A DNA stretch of 64,000 nucleotides, taken from contig NC_087191.1 of the NCBI RefSeq assembly GCF_035594125.1, positions 3,420,967 through 3,484,966 on the forward strand. Direction: 5' to 3'. A model generated the notes under the pieces. The model was not told the DNA's origin, did no database searches, and saw only the letters and a program-made list of their open reading frames with translations. The stretch comes from Scylla paramamosain (lineage: Eukaryota > Arthropoda > Malacostraca > Decapoda > Portunidae). This document shows positions 14,869 through 27,200 of the stretch, piece by piece (positions within the stretch are counted from its first letter, which is position 1; the number at the start of each line of letters is the position of its first letter). The position numbers were made by a program, and so were the translations under genes.

Positions 14869-17817
14869 CATAAGAACATAAGAACATAAGAAATAAGGGA
14901 AGTTGCAAGAAACCACCAGGCTTGCACGTAGCAGTCTCTGTAAGAAATATACCTACCTATTTCCATCTATCATCCCCATCCGTAAATCCGTCTAATCTTC
15001 TCTTAAAGCTCCCTAATGTCTTAGCACTAACAACTTGATTACAGAGTTCGTTCCATTCATCTGCCACTCTATCAGAGAATCAATTTCTTCCTATCTCCCT
15101 TAAACCTAAATTTTTCAAGCTTGAATCCTTTATTTCATGTTCTGTCCTGGTTGCTGATCCTAAGAATTTTGCTTACGTCGCCCTTGTTATAACCCTTATA
15201 CCAATTAAAGACTTCTATCAGGTGCCCTCTTAATCTACGTCTCTCTAAAGAATATATAAATTTAGCAGTTTCAATCTCGTCTCGTAAGGAATACTCCTCA
15301 TTCCCTTATATCCTTTTAGTCATTCTCCTTTGTACTGATTCTAATAGACCTATATCCTTCCTGTAATGTGGGGACCAGAACTGCACAGCGTAGTCTAGAT
15401 GAGGTCTGACCAGCGCCAAATATAACTTTAATATTACTTCGGGCCTTCTAATTTAACATTCCTAAAATTAATCCTAATACCCTATTTCCCCTGTTTCTGG
15501 CCTCTATGCATTGCTTTCCTAGACGGAGTTCAGAGCTAACTATAACTACTAAATCTCTTTCGTTTCCTGAACCTAACAGAGTTTCGTTGTTTATTGTTTA
15601 CCTACTGGTTTTCTCTACCTACGCTAAGTTTTTTGCATTTGTTGATATTAAATTGCATTTGCCATCTGTCTGTCCATTCGTTCATCCTACCTAAACATGC
15701 CTGCAAGGCGATGGCATCCGATTCTGACCTAATTAATCTACCTATGTTCGTGTCATCCGCAAATTTACTAACATCACTACTGATTCCACTATCCAAGTCA
15801 TTGATATATATTAAAAACAACAGTGGCCCTGATACTGATCCTTGTGGCACCCCACTAATTACATGACCCCACTCGGATTTAGAGCCGTTTATTACAACTC
15901 CCTGTCGCCTGTCGCTTAGCCATGACTTTATCCAGCCTAACACCTTCCCACCTATACCGTGTGCCATAATCATTCTCAGGTGCTTCTGATGGGGTACCTT
16001 GTCAAACGCTTTACTTAAGTCCAGATATAAGATGTCGTAACTATCACCATTATTTGTTGCCTCGTACACTTTACAGTAAAAACAAATTCGTCAATCAAGA
16101 CTTCCTCTTCGTGAAGCCATGCTGTGATTGAATTATCAAGTTATGTTTGTCTAAATGCTCCCTAATATTCCTCGCTATTATTGACTCCATTATTTTACCT
16201 ACAACAGAAGTTAAGCTGACAGATCTATAATTAGACGTTGAAGTTCTATCTCCTTTCTTTTCTACCTCCACATTCATGATACCTCACCTGACTCAAGTGA
16301 TTTCCTAAAGAAACTATCGGCTCACTAATAATCTTTTTCTATTCCATAAATACTCTGGAATATATTTCATCTGGTCCTGGTGTCTAACTTTTTTAGTCTA
16401 TCTCGTGTTTCACTATCTTCTTAGTTGAGGTAATATCTTTCAGCTTTTCATTTTCATTTGCTCTAAACATATGTCCACTATTCGGTATATCCTGCATGTT
16501 GTCCTGGGTGAAGACAGTTAAAAAATACTCATTCAGAATTTTACTTATCTCCTCCTCAGAACTAACCAGCTCCTCATCTGCTGTCTTTAATGGACCTATA
16601 GTTTCCTTATTCTTCGTCCTTTATACCTGATAAAATCCCTTGGTGTTCGTCTTCGCCTGGTTGGCTATCTTTAATTAATAATTGCTTTTTAACTTTCCTC
16701 GTTAACCTCCTGACTGTTCTAACTAATTCATTATACTGTGGACTTAAAACTTCTTCCCCTGCCTTTAATCTCTTATTTATACTTCTCTTCCGTCCTATAT
16801 AGTGTTTTAACCTAACAGTCATCCATTTAGGTAAATTTTTGGTAATTTTTTGGTTTTTAGTTTGGTAATTGTCCTGCGTGCAATTTATCTACGAAATATT
16901 TATACAACACATCTGCATTTACTTCACCTAATCCTCTCATCTCGGGCTCCTCCATACTCTCCACTCCCTCATCTATTTGCCTTGACCTTACCTCTCCCAT
17001 CTCAGTATGACCTGACCCTTGAAAATACTCACATATATTTCCACTTCTCTCACTCCTCCGACGCTTCCGGATACCCCTTCCCTCATCTTGCCCTACATCC
17101 AAACACCTCACCTCGCCTTTCTCATCTTGCTTTACCTCTCTCAACTCTGACCCGGACCTGACCTCACCCTGCGTCCATTGCCCGTCATCTCCTTGGAAGT
17201 ACCTCTTTAATTCCTCAAAACCTGCTCTCCTACGGTCAGGTATTTTACCAGTGTTTTTGTTTCTAAAACTTTCCTTCCATTTTAATTTGTACCTAATTTC
17301 CCAATGGTCACTGTTACCTAGCTTTCCTCCAACCTCTACCTGCGTGACTGCTTCCTCCCTATGAGTGAGAATTAAATCTAGAATATTGTTCCCCCTTGTG
17401 GGTTCTACGACTACCTGTTTAAAAAAAAAAAAAAAAACTTATCCTGAATTACCTTAGATATTCCTCTGCTTCCCTGTTACCTACCATCAAGCTCCAATCG
17501 ATATTCCTAGAGTTAAAATCTACCACACATACCTGACTGTACCTTCCTAGGAAAATCTTAAGAACAACGCACCCAAGATTATTTTCAATAAGGTGTGCTT
17601 TCAAGAAGTGTAACTAGTATAGCTACATGTCTGTAAAGGTTTTACTGATCGCTCGTTGATATGATGTTAAAGTTTCTCCAGTATTCCCGAGATCCGTCCT
17701 GCTTACCTGTCCGTGCTGAAGTTACACTGCGTGCGTTCGTGCGTTGGTTTACACGCAGGGTGCTTTTGCGCATGCTCCTAAGTCTATGGGGGTGTCCAGG
17801 GGGGGGCGCAGTCCCCC

Positions 17818-17970
17818 CGGTTAGGTTAAGTTAGGTTAGGTTAAAAGCATAGGTTAGGTTAGGTTAGGTTAGGTTAAAAGCATAGGTTAGGTTAGGTTAG
17901 GTTAGGTTAAAAGCATAGGTTAGGTTAGTAACCTTAAGGGGAGGTCCAGCCCCCCCCATAAGGGTTAGGT
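17818..17970. repeat. Interstitial TTAGG telomere-like repeat
   Basis: Blocks of three to five GGTTA units are separated by AAAAGCATA, giving a higher-order unit of about 33 bp repeated three to four times. TTAGG is the usual arthropod telomere unit. C- and G-rich stretches flank it (GGGGGGGG near 17803, CCCCCCCC near 17950). Confidence 0.9.
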
Positions 17971-18009
17971 TAGGTTAGGAATATAATTATTCTGGCGTAT
18001 TGGTTAAAA

Positions 18010-18382
18010 CTTAAATTTTAACCCATTTTTTTTTATTCTAGGGAAATTTCCCTAGATTTTCAAAATCCATTTATCGGTCTTTTATGCCCCCCCCCAAAAA
18101 AAAAAACTCCGATTCCCCACGTGCCCCCAAGCTTGTTGGGGGAGAGGGGAAAAGATTAATAAGATATGTGTGGAGATGTATTTCTTGAGAATTGTCCTTA
18201 AATTTTACCCCATTTTTTTTTATTCTAGGGAAATTTCCCTAGATTTTCAAAGTGCATTTATCGGTCTTTTATGTCTCCCCCGAAAAAAAGAACCCGATTC
18301 CCCACGTGCCCCCAAAGCTTGTTGGGGGAGAGGGAAAAAGATTAATAAGATATGTGTGGAGGTGTATTTCTTAAGAATTACC
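18010..18382. repeat. 185-bp direct duplication with a 20-bp palindrome
   Basis: Two copies (about 18010-18190 and 18190-18382) differ by small changes. Each contains TCTAGGGAAATTTCCCTAGA, a perfect palindrome, then ATTTATCGGTCTTTTATG and GATTCCCCACGTGCCCCC. Confidence 0.85.
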
Positions 18383-18802
18383 CCTTCCTGCTCTATTTAT
18401 TTTCTGCCATAGTAAGGTGTTAATTTCTTTTGGACTGTTCGCTTGCTTGTACACTACTCCCAGTACTACTGATCCTTCCTTAATATCTAGCCATATCGAC
18501 TCTGTTTTGCGATCTGTTTTTTTTATTCTACTGTTAATACAACACTGTAATGTGTCCCTAACGTATAACGTCTTTATAGAACAGTGTATAACCATCTATC
18601 TTAACCTCTGAATTAAATACTTTTCCTGACATATCTAACTAAGTTTCTGTTAAAGCAATGATATCAAGGTTCTCTACACACGCCATTCCTCTAAGCAAGT
18701 CTATTTTATTCAAAATACTTTTACAATTTGTGTAGTAAACACTTAAGCTATTTTTCACCTTTTCTGAGCTAGTTACCTTTCTAGATTTAACTAATTTGTC
18801 TT

Positions 18803-19707
18803 TCATTTCGACCACACAACTCCTTCCTCCCTCTTGTCTAACGAAAAAAGCGTTGGAATGCAGTTACCTCCCTCGAGTGTTCCGGCAAAAACCCGAACAC
18901 CCTGGCGTGATAAATGCACTCCATCCCTGGCGTACAAGATGTCCCTACCATAGAAGAGGTGCCACTTGTCGATGAAAGTCAGTCCATCACTCTTACAATG
19001 TTTCACAAGCCTGCGATTGTCTGTAATGGTCCTGGATAGCCACACAGCACCAACTCCCCTCCTCGACAAGATACCACATACCACAGCGATCCCTCCCTTA
19101 TTCCTAATCCTATCCAAAGCCTTTCGAAACCTCCCGAACAGCTCCCCACTACTGACCTTACCAAGGTCATTCCCTCCCGCGCTGAGAAAAACCATGGGCT
19201 TGGTCCCATGATTTTTGAAGCACGTGTCTAGCCTATCAGCTACCTTCCCTATCCCAGCATCTGGCAAGCACACCCTCGACCTACGCTTTCTATCTCTGAC
19301 ACAAAACACACTATCTATGTGCCTAACTTGACTATCACCAATCACAAGCACTCTCCCTTGGGGCAGGGTAACTGTGACTCCTTTTTCTTGTCTCTTCCCG
19401 CCACCTCTACCTCCTCCTCTGTCATTCTTTCCAACACACTGAAGAGGTTCCTTGTCTCCACGCAAGGCTCCTTGAGCCTCTTGGCGACCCTGCACACAAC
19501 CGACCACTGCTCCTCCGTCGCCTTACTAGGCAAGGTGACGGTGGGTCACGACCCTCCCAGAGGTGCTGAAATCCTCTCACGAAACTCAGCCTGCACCTCT
19601 GAGATCCTTCGATGGAGCTCAACCTCCACCTCTGAGACCTTCGCAACGAAGGCCTCGAGAACAGGAAAACTAACACAACCAGACGACTCAGCAACACAAG
19701 GCGCCAT
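18803..19707 (-). pseudogene. CR1 copy 2 ORF1 with SGNH esterase domain
   Basis: Starts at 19707 with MAPCVAES as in copy 1. The coiled-coil part is shortened (one heptad block is missing). The esterase blocks are present: VIGDSQVRH, SAGGNDLG and ARDGVHLS. Frameshifts near 19550 and 19400 separate the N-terminal part from the esterase. Confidence 0.8.
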
Positions 19708-20030
19708 GTCTACACTGGCCGGTTATAGCGTCAGGTCACTGCTCACTAAGCACGTCCGTTCACTAGGAACCCTGATCTGAGAGAGTGTAGTATGCGCCTG
19801 GCGTGGCGTGCAGTTGCGCAGCGTGAGTGTTAAGAGTTGCAACTCTTCAAACTTGAAGTGTCCGCGCATATCTCTGATTTCTGCTTTAAATACCTCAACT
19901 GAATTCGATCGCCCATCCTAAGGAGTAAAAACTACTATTTGGTAGTCCTCACGTGATTCCTGCAATATGAGGTATGCTTAGGAATCGTAGATATAAATAT
20001 TTTTGCCTTCTGTCGAAATTTAATGGACTC

Positions 20031-20270
20031 TGTAGTATATACATATAATTAGATGACACACGCACACCTTTTTTCTCACATTCCATTTTCTCTCACACAC
20101 CATGTCCATTCTTTGTTTCTTCTAAACACAAACTTTTATATTTTTCTTTCTTCCTTATGTATCCATATATTCTTCACACAACACACATACATTGACATTT
20201 TATTACAATTAATATTTACTTCTATATGTGTGTTGTTTGCTCGTTTCTAATTTCATTCGTGTGTACAAGT
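20031..20270 (+). repeat. 5' LTR of the Gypsy element (part)
   Basis: Starts TGTAGTATA and shares with the 3' copy the phrases CTTTGTTTCTTCTAAA, TTTCTTTCTTCCTTAT and TTCATTCGTGTGTA. After about 20270 it is replaced by short repeats (AGTGTATAAGCATAG twice) and a foreign LTR. Confidence 0.75.
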
Positions 20271-20319
20271 GCAGTGTATAAGCATAGCGCAGGGCAGTGT
20301 GTATAAGCATAGTGCAAGG

Positions 20320-21163
20320 CACAAATACAACGATTTCAGGCCCACACTGCTCGCCAGTTGGAAAAGACAAATTAGCCACGTGCCAGGGAGTTCTGAAAGT
20401 AGCGACAAGACAGATCGAGGAATAATATCTCATACGACAACCGCCCGCCGTAACGGATCGCCCACGTCCAACAAAGTATTATATAACAGCTGGTGGAACC
20501 TGGGGAGAGTGTAGACAGCTGTGATCTAGCCGAGTATTTTAATCCTTTGGTCTGTCTCACTCAAAACTGTGGGACCCTCCCAAGACTAGTAGCATTTGAC
20601 AAACACATGACACCACAGCAGGGAACGGCACTTAGGCAGAAATGGGAAGAGGACATTAGCCTGCTCCCGTCAGAATCACTGTAAAGACACAACAAGACAA
20701 GAGCAACCCTGTCATAGGAGCAGCCGGAATTAGTCACAAACACTCCCTCGTCGGAGATCTGGCTTCTTCCAGGTTACAGTCTCCCATGAGGCCTTATACA
20801 GTATACCATAATGATAATAAAACATTACATTAATAAATAATAATTACATTAAATAGATAATAATTACATTACATTAATACAGTAATCCCACCCTCAGATA
20901 TACAACAATATGGTCTCTGTAAACACGAGTTCTCCTTACTCTCTAAGCACCACGTCTACGTTCCCTGATAACTAACCGGCTACTGAATGAGGTGGTGACT
21001 GGTGAGAGAAACAATTAAACTCATTCCCCCCCTACCGCAGACACAAGACGGGGAACTATGAGAGAAGGAAGGAAGGAGGGAGGCGGAGCTATGGGGAGCT
21101 CTGTGGCACGCCCCACGCCACGCTTTCTCTACGTCGCTCGCTCACTAAGCACTTATTTTACAA
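20320..21163 (-). repeat. Second-family LTR inserted in the Gypsy 5' region
   Basis: Related over about 700 bp to the repeat at 980-1700. On the minus strand it appears to begin TGTAAAATAAGTGC at about 21163. No coding part accompanies it here, so it is a solo or truncated LTR. Confidence 0.55.
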
Positions 21164-21641
21164 AAAAAAAAAAAAATAAAAAAATATTGCGCTATGGGTT
21201 AGAGCAGCACCCCTCTGTCTTAACTGTGCAGACCTCTTTCTCCACTTTCCATGCGGGGCAGTCGCATGAGAGAGAGGAGAGAGCACGTTCAGAGTTATGG
21301 CACTTCTCTACCAAAGATGTACCAAAGGGAAGAAGAACAACAAGCGTTACCATGGTGAACGTAAAGCCCTTGAAGCAGCGGAGAGGATTGAGGATGTAGG
21401 AACGAACGAGAACCGGCGGCGCCGGCCAGGATCCCTACAACTGCTACACCAGTCTCGGAAAGCCTCACCACCGACCCCGGCTCCTGGCAGAGCACTGACG
21501 CCCTGTCTCAGCCTCTACAGCCCCTCCACGTGGCAGCCAGCTTGTATGTACCACCCTGATGTTGCGCATTCGGCAGCCACAGCCACGCTTCCGCGCTGCC
21601 GCTACCGTGGATTACTTACCATATATCTCCGTGGATTAGAT
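21164..21641 (+). other. Gypsy leader region, no gene recognised
   Basis: About 480 bp between the inserted LTR and the 31-bp repeat array. It is GC-richer than its surroundings. Open frames exist but show no known domain. Confidence 0.5.
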
Positions 21642-21858
21642 TGCCTACAGACGCTTACGTGGTGACATGCAGTGCCTACACACAGTTACGTGGTGACATA
21701 CAGTGCCTACACACAGTTATGTGGTGACATGCAGTGCCTACACACGATTACGTAGTGACATGCATTGCCTACACACTATTACATAATGACATGGAATGCC
21801 TACACACGGTTATATAGTGACACGCAGTGCCTACATACGATTCCATAGAGACACACGC
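21642..21858. repeat. 31-bp tandem repeat, seven units, in the Gypsy leader
   Basis: Unit TGCCTACACACAGTTACG followed by TGGTGACATGCAG. All seven units keep the 31-bp length with growing divergence to the right. It ends about 40 bp before the gag ATG. Confidence 0.9.
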
Positions 21859-21896
21859 GGACCTCGTGACACAAAATTTCTAGTGCTACCGTCCCG

Positions 21897-22633
21897 ATGA
21901 CTGACGCTACGGCAGCCGCTATTACCTTCCATGCGCCCACATTTTACAGCAAGACCCAACTATGTGGCTCTCCATCCTGGAATGTAGCTGCTCGCATTAC
22001 TTCCAGTCTCACCAAGTTCGCCAACGCTACTGCAGTTTTGCCACCTGACGTCCTCTCCCTCTGATGGCTTCTTGCAGTTTCCATTATGCTCTTACCCTTC
22101 ATGTTTCTAATACTATGACCATCAGAGGACAAAAATCACGTCCATCCATTACATTTACGTTTAATTGAGTTGTCAAAAAGTGCAGTAACTTATAATCTCT
22201 ATTGCCACGAGTAAATGTGATGGCTTTTTTGCAGCTTCCCTTATGTTCTAATGCTTTTATGCTCTTACCCTTCATGTTATCACAAAGGGACAAATCACAT
22301 CCATCCTTTGCATTTGTCTTCAATAGTAATAACTGTTCTGACACGCTATATGAACACCTTAAGGCCGCCATATTATCCTGCCTGCAGTCTACAGTAGCGG
22401 CTCGGCTCCAAGAGTCCCTATCCCGCGAAGAGCTTAGTTATGAGAAGCCCTTCGACCTCTTTCGATGTATGAAGGAACTGCTGGCAGACAAGTACGAATC
22501 CTTTGACAAAGGCCTCTTTAAGGAGTTGTTCTACCAATGCCTGCTTTCTGCCCCTCAACGCAGCCTCTTCAGCGTCAAGAACAAGCTCTCCCTTGACGAG
22601 GTTGCCATTCACGCTGGCGACTCTGCCAACTGA
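21897..22633 (+). pseudogene. Gypsy gag, split
   Basis: N-terminal part from ATG 21897 to a stop at 22064 contains TFYSKTQLCGSPSWNVAARI and LTKFANATAVLPPDV, the usual start of arthropod Gypsy Gag (W...E..F....I...TKF..V...L). Foreign sequence (22063-22340) follows. Gag resumes at about 22345 with YEHLKAAIL and continues through LFRCMKELLADKYESFDKG and LKELFYQCL-like sequence to 22633. Usual full length would be 300 or more residues; here about 150 remain. Confidence 0.75.
22063..22340 (+). mobile_element. Two CR1 3'-end fragments in gag
   Basis: GATGGCTTCTTGCAGTTTCC (22063) and GATGGCTTTTTTGCAGCTTC (22218) each resemble the CR1 terminal phrase CGCTTCTTGCAGCTTCCC. Both are followed by TGCTCTTACCCTTCATG-like sequence, so one may be a duplication of the other. 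Confidence 0.6.
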
Positions 22634-22869
22634 GCAGTCGCATGCAGTCGCAAGCGTCACAGCACAAAGTAACGCCAAGTAAGTTACTGAGCTTGTCTCT
22701 CGACTCGCACTTCAAATCGGCGACATCCAAAAGCAGTTCAACAGACACTCACGTTCCCGCCCTCACTCTTCACCTTAGGGCTACCGGTGACGGTCACGCT
22801 CCTGGAGCACCTCACGAAACGCTCCTAAAATCTGTTTCTATCACAGCTGATTCGGGAACGCCGCAAGGA

Positions 22870-24156
22870 AGTGCTGTCACGGAATAAGTTCCTCATCGAC
22901 TCTGCTGCAGACGTCATTGTCCTTCTTATACCAGCATGTCAGCTGCCTCCAATCCTGCACCTCTACGCCGCCAATGGCACCAAAATTCCGTGTACAGGCG
23001 ACGGACCATGCAACTGGACTTCAACTGCGAGGCCTTCCTTTCTGCTTCGCATGTATAGATGACCTCCACATCGCCAGCCCTGACGCCAACACACACACAA
23101 ACAGCATTTCCCGCAAGGTCTTATCCGACTGGAAGATTACAGGGTGCAATTCCACATTGACAAGTCTGTGTTCGGTGGTACCTCCGTCACTTTCCTTGGC
23201 CAAACCGTTTCCTCAGAAGGTATCGCTCCACTGCAGGACAAATGTGAGTCCATCCGGTAGTTCACCAAGCCTACCACCCAGCGCCAACTCAAGGAATTCC
23301 TCGGTATAATGAATTACTATAACTGCTTCATACCACAGTGCTTGCTACTACTACAGCCGCTCTCCTCGATGATCAAGCCCTGCAAGAGAGGCCAAACTGT
23401 CACCCTCGTCTGGACTGCAGAAGTTGATGCAACCTTCCTCGCTGCCAAACAGGCCCTCAGCGACGCCTCCACACTCAGTCTCCCGCCACAGATGTAGACA
23501 CCTCCTTCGACACAAACGCTTCCATCATTGGAAACGGTGCAGTCTTGCAACAGTACATTAATGGATGCTGGAGACCAATCGCTTTCTTCTCCCATAAATT
23601 CAACAGTACTGCAAGGAAGTACAGCGCCTTCGACCGTGAACTTCTGGCCATCTACGAAGCAGTGAAACGCCTGCGGTACTTTGTGGAAGGTCTTAAATTC
23701 TGTATCTACACCGACCACAATCCTCTCACTACCACATTCGTCAGCAATACACCTACAATATACAATATACCTACACGCCACGGCAACTGCGACACAGGGG
23801 CTTCATACCTCAGTTCAGCACCGACATCCACTACATCAAAGGTGCAGACAACGCTCCAACCGTCGCCTAGTCTCGCAACACTTTGTCTGTGGCGTCCTCT
23901 CTCAATGACTATGCCGCCATTGCTGCCGACCAGACTGACGATGTTGAGTTACAGCAGCTTCTAGAAAACCATGTTTTATCTGTGAAGAGAATCCAGCTCC
24001 CAGGAACGCAAGTGCACATATATGCTGACACATCCACCGATACTTGCCGCCGCAACCTGGCTCAGAAACACTGGTACAGTGTCTTCCGTCAATTGCATGA
24101 CCTCCCGCTTCATAATATGGTCCTGCATCAGCAAGAATATCAGGCCTCCAAGATGA
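22870..24156 (+). pseudogene. Gypsy pol, first part: protease, RT remnant, RNase H
   Basis: The protease is FLIDSAADV (usual FLIDTGAEV; the Thr-Gly pair is changed to Ser-Ala) at 22890, then YAANGTKI. The RT is mostly deleted: the palm motif survives as CFACIDDLHIASPD (YIDD changed to CIDD) at about 23040, followed by VTFLGQTVSSEGI and QLKEFLGIMNYY. RNase H runs from 23545 with IAFFSHKFNSTARKYSAFDR, ELLAIYEAVKRLRYFVEG and YTDHNPLT. A tether region continues to 24156, where CR1 copy 4 cuts in. At least five frame changes. Confidence 0.85.
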
Positions 24157-24208
24157 CATAAGAACATAAAAACATAAGAAATAAGGGAAGCTGCAAGAAG
24201 TGACCAGG

Positions 24209-27200
24209 CTTTTTTTTTTTCTGTAGGAAGGATACTGGCCAAGGGCAACAAAAATCTAATAAAAAAAAATGCCAACTGAAATGCCAGTCCCATAAAAGGG
24301 TCAAAGCAGTGGTCAAAAATTGGTGGATAAGTGTCTTGAAACCTCCCTCTTGAAGGAATTCAAGTCATAGGAAGGTGGAAATACAGAAGCAGGCAGGGAG
24401 TTCCAGAGTTTACCAGAGAAAGGGATGAATGATTGAGAATACTGGTTAACTCTTGCGTTAGAGAGGTGGACAGAATAGGGGTGAGAGAAAGAAGAAAGTC
24501 TTGTGCAGCGAGGCCGCGGAAGGAGGGGAGGCATGCAGTTAGCAAGATCAGAAGAGCAGTTGGCATGAAAATAGCGGTAGAAGACAGCTAGATGTGCAAC
24601 ATTGCGGCGGTGAGAGAGAGGCTGAAGACAGTCAGTTAAAGGAGAGGAGTTGATGAGACGAAAAGCTTTTAATTCCACCCTGTCTAGAAGAGCAGTATGA
24701 GTGGAACCCCCCCAGACATGTGAAGCATACTCCATACATGGACGGAGAAGGCCCTTGTACAGAGTTAGCAGCTGGGGGGTGGTGGGTGAGAAAAACTGGC
24801 GGAGACGTCTCAGAATACCTAACTTCATAGAAGATGTTTTAGCTAGAGATGAGATGTGAAGTTTCCAGTTCAGATTATAAGTAAAGGACAGACCGAGGAT
24901 GTTCAGTGTAGAAGAGGGGGACAGTTGAGTGTCATTGAAGAAGAGGGGATAGTTGTCTGGAAGGTTGTGTCGAGTTGATAGATGGAAGAATTGAGTTTTG
25001 AGGCATTGAACAATACCAAGTTTGCTCTGCACCAATCAGAAATTTTAAAAAGATCAGAAGTCAGGCGTTCTGTGGCTTCCCTGCGTGATCTGTTTACCTC
25101 CTGAAGGGTTGGATGTCTATGAAAAGACGTGGAAAAGTGCAGGGTGGTATCATCAGCATAGGAGTGGATAGGACAAGAAATTTGGTTTAGAAGATCATTA
25201 ATGAATAATAAGAAGAGAGTGGGTGACAGGACAGAACCCTGAGGAACACCACTGTTAACAGATTTAGGAGAAGAACAGTGACCGTCTACCACAGCAGCAA
25301 TAGAACGGTCAGAAAGGAAACTTGAGATGAAGTTGCAGAGAGAAGGATAGAAACCGTAGGAGGGTAGTTTGGAAATCAAAGCTTTGTGCCAGACTCTATC
25401 AAAGGCTTTTGATATGTCCAAGGCAACAGCAAAAGTTTCACCAAAGTCTCTAAAAGAGGATGACCAAGACTCAGTAAGGAAAGCCAGAAGATCACCAGCA
25501 GAGCGGCCTTGACGGAATCCCATACTGGCGATCAGATAGAAGGTTGTGAAGTGATAGATGTTTAAGAATCTTCCTGTTGAGGATAGATTAAAAAACTTTA
25601 GATAAGCAGGAAATTAAAGCAATAGGACGGTAGTTTGAGGGATTAGAGGGGTCACCCTTTTTAGGAACAGGTTGAATGTAGGCAAACTTCCAGCAAGAAG
25701 GAAAGGTAGATGTTGACAGACAGAGCTGAAAGAGTTTGACTAGGCAAGGTGCAAGCACGGAGGCACAGTTTCGGAGAACAATAGGAGGGACCCCATCAGG
25801 TCCATAAGCCTTCCGAGGGTTTAGGCCAGCGAGGGCATGGAAAACATCATTACGAAGAATTTTAATACGTGGCATGAAGTAGTCAGAGGGTGGAGGAGAG
25901 GGAGGAACAAGCCCAGAATCGTCCAAGGTAGAATTTTTAGCAAAGGTTTGAGCAAAGAGTTCAGCTTTAGAAATAGATGTGATAGCAGTGGTGCCATCTG
26001 GTTGAAGTAGAGGAGGGAAAGAAGAAGAAGCAAAGTTATTGGAGATATTTTTGGCTAGATGCCAGAAATGACGAGGGGAGTTAGATCTTGAAAGGTTTTG
26101 ACATTTTCTGTTAATGAAGGAGTTTTTGGCTAGTTGGAGAACAGACTTGGCATGGTTCCGGGCAGAAATATAAAGTGCATGAGATTCTGCTGATGGAAGG
26201 CTTAAGTACCTTTTGTGGGCCACCTCTCTATCATGTATAGCACGAGAACAAGCTGTGTTAAACCAAGGTTTAGAAGGTTTAGGACGAGAAAAAGAGTGAG
26301 GAATGTACGCCTCCATGCCAGACACTATCACCTCTGTTATGCGCTCAGCACACAAAGACGGGTCTCTGACACGGAAGCAGTAGTCATTCCAAGGAAAATC
26401 AGCAAAATACCTCCTCAGGTCCCCCAAACTAGCAGAGGTAAAACGCCAGAGGCACCTTCGCTTAGGTGGATCCTGAGGAGGGATTGGAGTGAGAGGACAA
26501 GATAAAGATATGAGATTGTGATCGGAGGAGCCCAACGGAGAAGAAAGGGTGACAGCATAAGCAGAAGGATTAGAGGTCAGGAAAAGGTCAAGAATGTTGG
26601 GTGTATCTCCAAGACGGTCAGGAATACGAGTAGGGTGTTGCACCAATTGCTCTAGGTCATGGAGGATAGCAAAGTTATAGGCTAGTTCACCAGGATGGTC
26701 AGTGAAGGGAGAGGAAAGCCAAAACTGGTGGTGAACATTGAAGTCTCCAAGAATGGAGATCTCTGCAAAAGGGAAGAGGGTCACAATGTGCTCCACTTTG
26801 GAAGTTAAGTAGTCAAAGAATTTCTTATAGTCAGAGGAGTTAGGAGAGAGGTATACAGCACAGATAAATTTAGTATGAGAATGACTCTGTAGTCGTAGCC
26901 AGATGGTGGAAAACACGGAAGATTCAAGAGCGTGGGCACGAGAGCAGGTTAAGTCATTGCGCACATAAACGCAGCATCCAGCTTTGGATCGAAAATGAGG
27001 ATAGAGAAAGTAGGAGGAACAGAAAAAGGGCTACTGTCAGTTGCCTCAGACACCTGAGTTTCAGTTAGGAAAAGAAGATGAGGTTTGGAAGAGGAGAGGT
27101 GGTGTTCTACAGATTGAAAATTAGATCTTAGCCCGCGAATGTTGCAGAAGTTAATGAAGAAAAAGTTGAGGGGGGTGTCAAGACACTTAGGGTCGTCGAC

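Larger units (their letters stand above)
17549..18382. mobile_element. 834-bp insert with inverted ends and TTAGG tracts
   Basis: It interrupts the CR1 endonuclease codons. CCTTCCT flanks it on both sides (17542-17548 and 18383-18389), and excising one copy restores the sequence seen in CR1 copies 1 and 3. The ends are weakly inverted around TCTTAAGAA (17557 and 18369). Inside are a TTAGG array (17818-17965) and a 185-bp direct duplication (about 18010-18382). There is no protein-coding capacity. It looks like a non-autonomous DNA element; the class is unknown to me. Confidence 0.7.
15000..18760 (-). pseudogene. CR1 copy 2 ORF2 (endonuclease-RT), broken
   Basis: RT motifs on the minus strand include YLDLSKAFDKVP (about 16010), GVPQGSVSGPLL, YINDLDSGIS and KFADDTN (about 15770). 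Unlike copy 1, the IYIND codons here are intact. Endonuclease pieces LYVRDTLQCC and VLGVVY appear at 18430-18590. Many stops and indels, plus the insert at 17549-18382, disable it. Confidence 0.8.
14869..19786 (-). mobile_element. CR1 copy 2, near full length, minus strand
   Basis: The 3' end is at 14869 with repeats of ATAAGAAC (complement of the CR1 TTCTTATG octamer). It runs through decayed ORF2 and ORF1 to the 5' UTR at about 19786, which matches CAGATCAGGGTTCCTAGTGA on the minus strand. An 834-bp insert at 17549-18382 sits in the endonuclease region. Confidence 0.85.

Noticed and set aside
15506..15866. Plus-strand frames beginning [11 protein letters not shown]
   Set aside because: Antisense of CR1 RT; the same string appears opposite other CR1 copies.
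26215..26505. Plus-strand 96-codon frame, also seen opposite copies B and C
   Set aside because: Antisense to the LINE-B ORF; its repetition follows the LINE, not a gene of its own.
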